A DNA stretch of 6,966 nt, from the NCBI GenBank assembly GCA_003520455.1, contig DOUV01000868.1, positions 1 through 6,966 of the forward strand. The letters are read 5' to 3'. The notes under the pieces were generated by a model that worked only from the letters and a program-made list of their open reading frames with translations, did not search any database and was not told the origin of the DNA. Shown one piece after another: positions 5,154 to 6,966 of the stretch. This DNA comes from Chloroflexota bacterium. Lineage in GTDB: Bacteria > Chloroflexota > Anaerolineae > Ardenticatenales > Ardenticatenaceae. How positions within the stretch are numbered: position 1 is the stretch's first letter; each line of letters opens with the position of its first letter. Both the position numbers and the translations under genes were made by a program.

Positions 5154-5795
5154 ATGTCGAACAGCGTTCCGGATATCGTTATCCGCCGCCTACCGATCTA
5201 CCTCCGCGCGCTCGATCTGATGGCCCGGGAAGGCCAGGCAATCACATCCTCACAGGAGCTTGGTGAAAAACTCGGCATCAGTTCCGCCCAGATCCGTAAG
5301 GACCTCTCCCACTTTGGTGAATTTGGCAAGCAGGGCACAGGCTACGACGTGACCTACCTGCGGGACCAACTCGAACGCATTCTCCAGGTGGATGAGCAAT
5401 GGCCGATTACGGTGGTCGGAGCGGGCGATCTGGGCAGTGCCCTCGCTAACTATGCGGGCTTCGCCAACCGCGGTTTTCGGGTCGCGGCCATCTTCGATAA
5501 CAATTCCAACAAGATCGGGCGCCAGCTTGGTCGGCTGGTGGTTGAAGACCAGAGCACCATGGCGGCCCGGATTGCGGCGCTTGGCATCCAGATCGCAGTC
5601 ATCGCGGTGCCGGCCTCGGTGGCCCAAGAGGTTGCCAACCAGCTGATCGAGGCCGGCGTGCGCGCGATTTTGAACTACGCGCCGATTACTCTCAACGTTC
5701 CGGCAGACGTCTATATCGAGTATATCGATCCGGTGATCGGCCTCCAGAGCATGACCTACTACCTCACACGCGAGCAGGAGAAAGAACGCGCCTGA
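5154..5795 (+). CDS. rex: Redox-sensing transcriptional repressor Rex
   Basis: The ATG at 5154 follows GAGGA (5141-5145) at 8-nt spacing. The product has 213 residues, normal for Rex. Residues 8-64 form the winged-helix DNA-binding domain, with [22 protein letters not shown] (43-64) characteristic of the family. Residues about 84-200 are a Rossmann NAD(H)-binding domain with GAGDLG (89-94) and the acidic strand end [10 protein letters not shown] (113-122). The C-terminal helix (about 192-206, ending in SMTYYLTR) is the domain-swapped dimerisation helix. Rex senses the cytoplasmic NADH/NAD+ ratio: NADH releases it from DNA, opening fermentation and respiration genes. Here it stands alone, with its own promoter and candidate Rex half-sites at 5089-5121, and converges on mreB across the terminator at 5821-5855. 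Confidence 0.97.
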   Translation: MSNSVPDIVIRRLPIYLRALDLMAREGQAITSSQELGEKLGISSAQIRKDLSHFGEFGKQGTGYDVTYLRDQLERILQVDEQWPITVVGAGDLGSALANYAGFANRGFRVAAIFDNNSNKIGRQLGRLVVEDQSTMAARIAALGIQIAVIAVPASVAQEVANQLIEAGVRAILNYAPITLNVPADVYIEYIDPVIGLQSMTYYLTREQEKERA

Positions 5796-5820
5796 AGCCA
5801 ACTTCCCTGTCAAATACAAT

Positions 5821-5855
5821 GCGCCGCACCCCTCAGCATGGGGTGCGGCGCTTTT
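5821..5855. terminator. Strong bidirectional terminator between rex and mreB
   Basis: GCGCCGCACCCC (5821-5832) pairs perfectly over 12 bp with 5840-5851 around a 7-nt loop, followed by TTTT (5852-5855) on the + strand. On the - strand the hairpin is followed by ATTGTATTTG. It lies 25 nt after the rex stop and 18 nt after the mreB stop (reading the - strand), so it can end both transcripts. Confidence 0.92.
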
Positions 5856-5869
5856 GCTGGCGAGTCGTG

Positions 5870-6871
5870 TCAGGCGGCGGGGAGCGTCCGTTTCAGGACT
5901 TCGTAGCTTTCCAGTGCTTTCCCGGCCCCAATGGCGACACAGGCAATGGCATTCTCAGCCACGTAGCAGGGAACCCCCGTCTCTTGAGTCAGCAAGCGAT
6001 CAAGATTGCGAATGAGTGCACCCCCGCCGGTGAGGACGATGCCGCGGTCGATCACGTCGCTGGCCAACTCGGGCGGCGTCTTCTCGAGAACCTGCTTGAC
6101 AACCTTGAGCACCTCACCAAGTGGTTCGGTCAGAGCCTCGGTGACCTCATCGGAGGCGATCGTGAGGGTTTTGGGCAAACCGGCGACCTGATCGCGACCA
6201 CGCACTTCCATTTTGAGCTTCTCCGGCAGCGGCAGTGCGCTCCCGATCTCGATCTTGACCTCTTCGGCGGTCTGTTCGCCGATGAGCAGGTTGTACTTGC
6301 GACGGATGTAGTTGGCGATGGCCTCGTCGAACTTGTTCCCACCGACGCGGATACTGCTCGAGACCACGATGCCGTTCATCGCGATGACCGCAGCCTCGCT
6401 GGTGCCACCACCAATGTCGAGCACCATGTTACCAGTTGGCGTATGGACCGGCATCCCCGCCCCCAGACCTGCCGCCAGTGGTTCGGGGATGAGGAAGGCA
6501 TCGCGTGCGCCGGCCTGGATCGCGGCATCGCGCACGGCCCGGCGCTCAACGCTGGTGACACCCGCCGGCACACTGATGACCACATCCGGCTTGAAGACGG
6601 GAAAGCGCCCCACCACCTTCCGGATGAAATAGCGCAGCATCGCCTCGGTCACGACGTAATCGGCGATGACACCGTCTTTCATCGGGCGATTGACCTCGAT
6701 CGTATCCGGTGTGCGTCCAAGCATCAGGCGGGCTTCTTCGCCTACTGCCACGATTTTGTTGTCGTTCAGGGCAATGGCGACCACACTGGGCTCGCGGAGG
6801 ACGACCCCCCTCCCTCGCACGTAGACGAGTACGTTTACCGTACCGAGATCAATTCCGATCTGCTTAGCCAA
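5870..6871 (-). CDS. mreB: Rod-shape-determining actin-like protein MreB/Mbl
   Basis: The 333-residue product is full length for MreB, the cytoplasmic actin homologue that forms membrane-attached filaments and guides the elongation machinery for lateral cell-wall synthesis. The actin-fold ATP motifs are in place: phosphate-1 [11 protein letters not shown] (6-16), [12 protein letters not shown] (128-139), phosphate-2 [13 protein letters not shown] (151-163) and adenosine [18 protein letters not shown] (277-294). The start is a TTG (6871-6869), chosen because GAGGAG lies 8 nt upstream and [11 protein letters not shown] is the usual N terminus; an ATG 16 nt upstream is out of frame. The gene is followed by rex on the opposite strand, so mreC and mreD are not directly downstream. 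It may therefore be a stand-alone paralogue (Mbl/MreBH type) or a rearranged mreB. Family assignment certain; the exact paralogue is not. Confidence 0.96.
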   Translation of the reverse strand: MAKQIGIDLGTVNVLVYVRGRGVVLREPSVVAIALNDNKIVAVGEEARLMLGRTPDTIEVNRPMKDGVIADYVVTEAMLRYFIRKVVGRFPVFKPDVVISVPAGVTSVERRAVRDAAIQAGARDAFLIPEPLAAGLGAGMPVHTPTGNMVLDIGGGTSEAAVIAMNGIVVSSSIRVGGNKFDEAIANYIRRKYNLLIGEQTAEEVKIEIGSALPLPEKLKMEVRGRDQVAGLPKTLTIASDEVTEALTEPLGEVLKVVKQVLEKTPPELASDVIDRGIVLTGGGALIRNLDRLLTQETGVPCYVAENAIACVAIGAGKALESYEVLKRTLPAA

Positions 6872-6966
6872 CGTTGAAACTCCTCATAGGAAAGACAGGT
6901 GAGGGCTGAGGCGGAACGGCACTCGGCCTGGTCCCATTCCCAACACCCAACTCCTGGCCCCTGGCT
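6872..6966 (-). other. mreB 5' leader and upstream region (partial)
   Basis: It holds the mreB ribosome binding site (GAGGAG, about 6880-6885 read on the - strand). I found no convincing promoter in the remaining bases. From about 6931 to the window end the + strand is strongly pyrimidine-biased, with CCTGGCCCCTGGCT-like wording at the edge, perhaps the start of a simple-sequence repeat that continues outside. Confidence 0.35.

Noticed and set aside
5819..6877. Long + strand open frame (352 codons) opposite mreB
   Set aside because: It is the antisense shadow of mreB, whose actin motifs are unmistakable; the product has no recognisable domain, and the frame starts at the edge of the terminator hairpin.

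Overview
The window is G+C-rich bacterial chromosome. The gene content points to Chloroflexota: an extracellular M23 peptidase behind a long Thr/Pro-rich linker, a TMEM14-family protein, a Rex redox repressor, MreB, and a DUF4332 helix-hairpin-helix protein. This is an inference from gene families and style; no rRNA or other phylogenetic marker is present, and the class is unresolved. There is no tRNA, rRNA, CRISPR array or transposase.

Layout, left to right. (1) Bases 2-979, + strand: the C-terminal part of a secreted or surface M23 peptidase whose start lies outside the window. It converges on a TMEM14-family membrane protein (1549-1226, - strand) with a shared bidirectional terminator at 1173-1211. 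(2) 2765-1662, - strand: a protein joining an N-terminal region that resembles phage-tail or contractile-injection-system proteins to a C-terminal DUF4332 domain. It has its own sigma70-like promoter, and so does the TMEM14 gene. (3) 3123-4133, + strand: a two-gene envelope unit, a holin-X-like membrane protein followed by a DUF3618 protein. It is bracketed by two inverted copies of a roughly 110-bp dispersed repeat (2850-2959 and 4132-4244). (4) 4357-4821, + strand: a two-CBS-domain protein, followed by an almost perfect 22-bp hairpin (4846-4894) and a small candidate terminator. (5) 5154-5795, + strand: Rex, with a good promoter and two perfect Rex half-sites around the promoter and start region. 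It converges on mreB (6871-5870, - strand), with a strong bidirectional terminator between them at 5821-5855.

The genes do not form one pathway. Themes are envelope biology (M23 peptidase, MreB, holin-like and DUF3618 proteins, TMEM14) and sensing of energy or redox state (CBS protein, Rex). No complete new system is evident. The most unusual items are the inverted repeat pair around the holin/DUF3618 unit, the 22-bp hairpin between the CBS and rex genes, the oddly spaced Rex half-sites, and the tail-like/DUF4332 fusion. Start sites for four genes were set by ribosome binding sites rather than by the longest open frame: holin 3123, DUF3618 3537, CBS 4357 (GTG), mreB 6871 (TTG).
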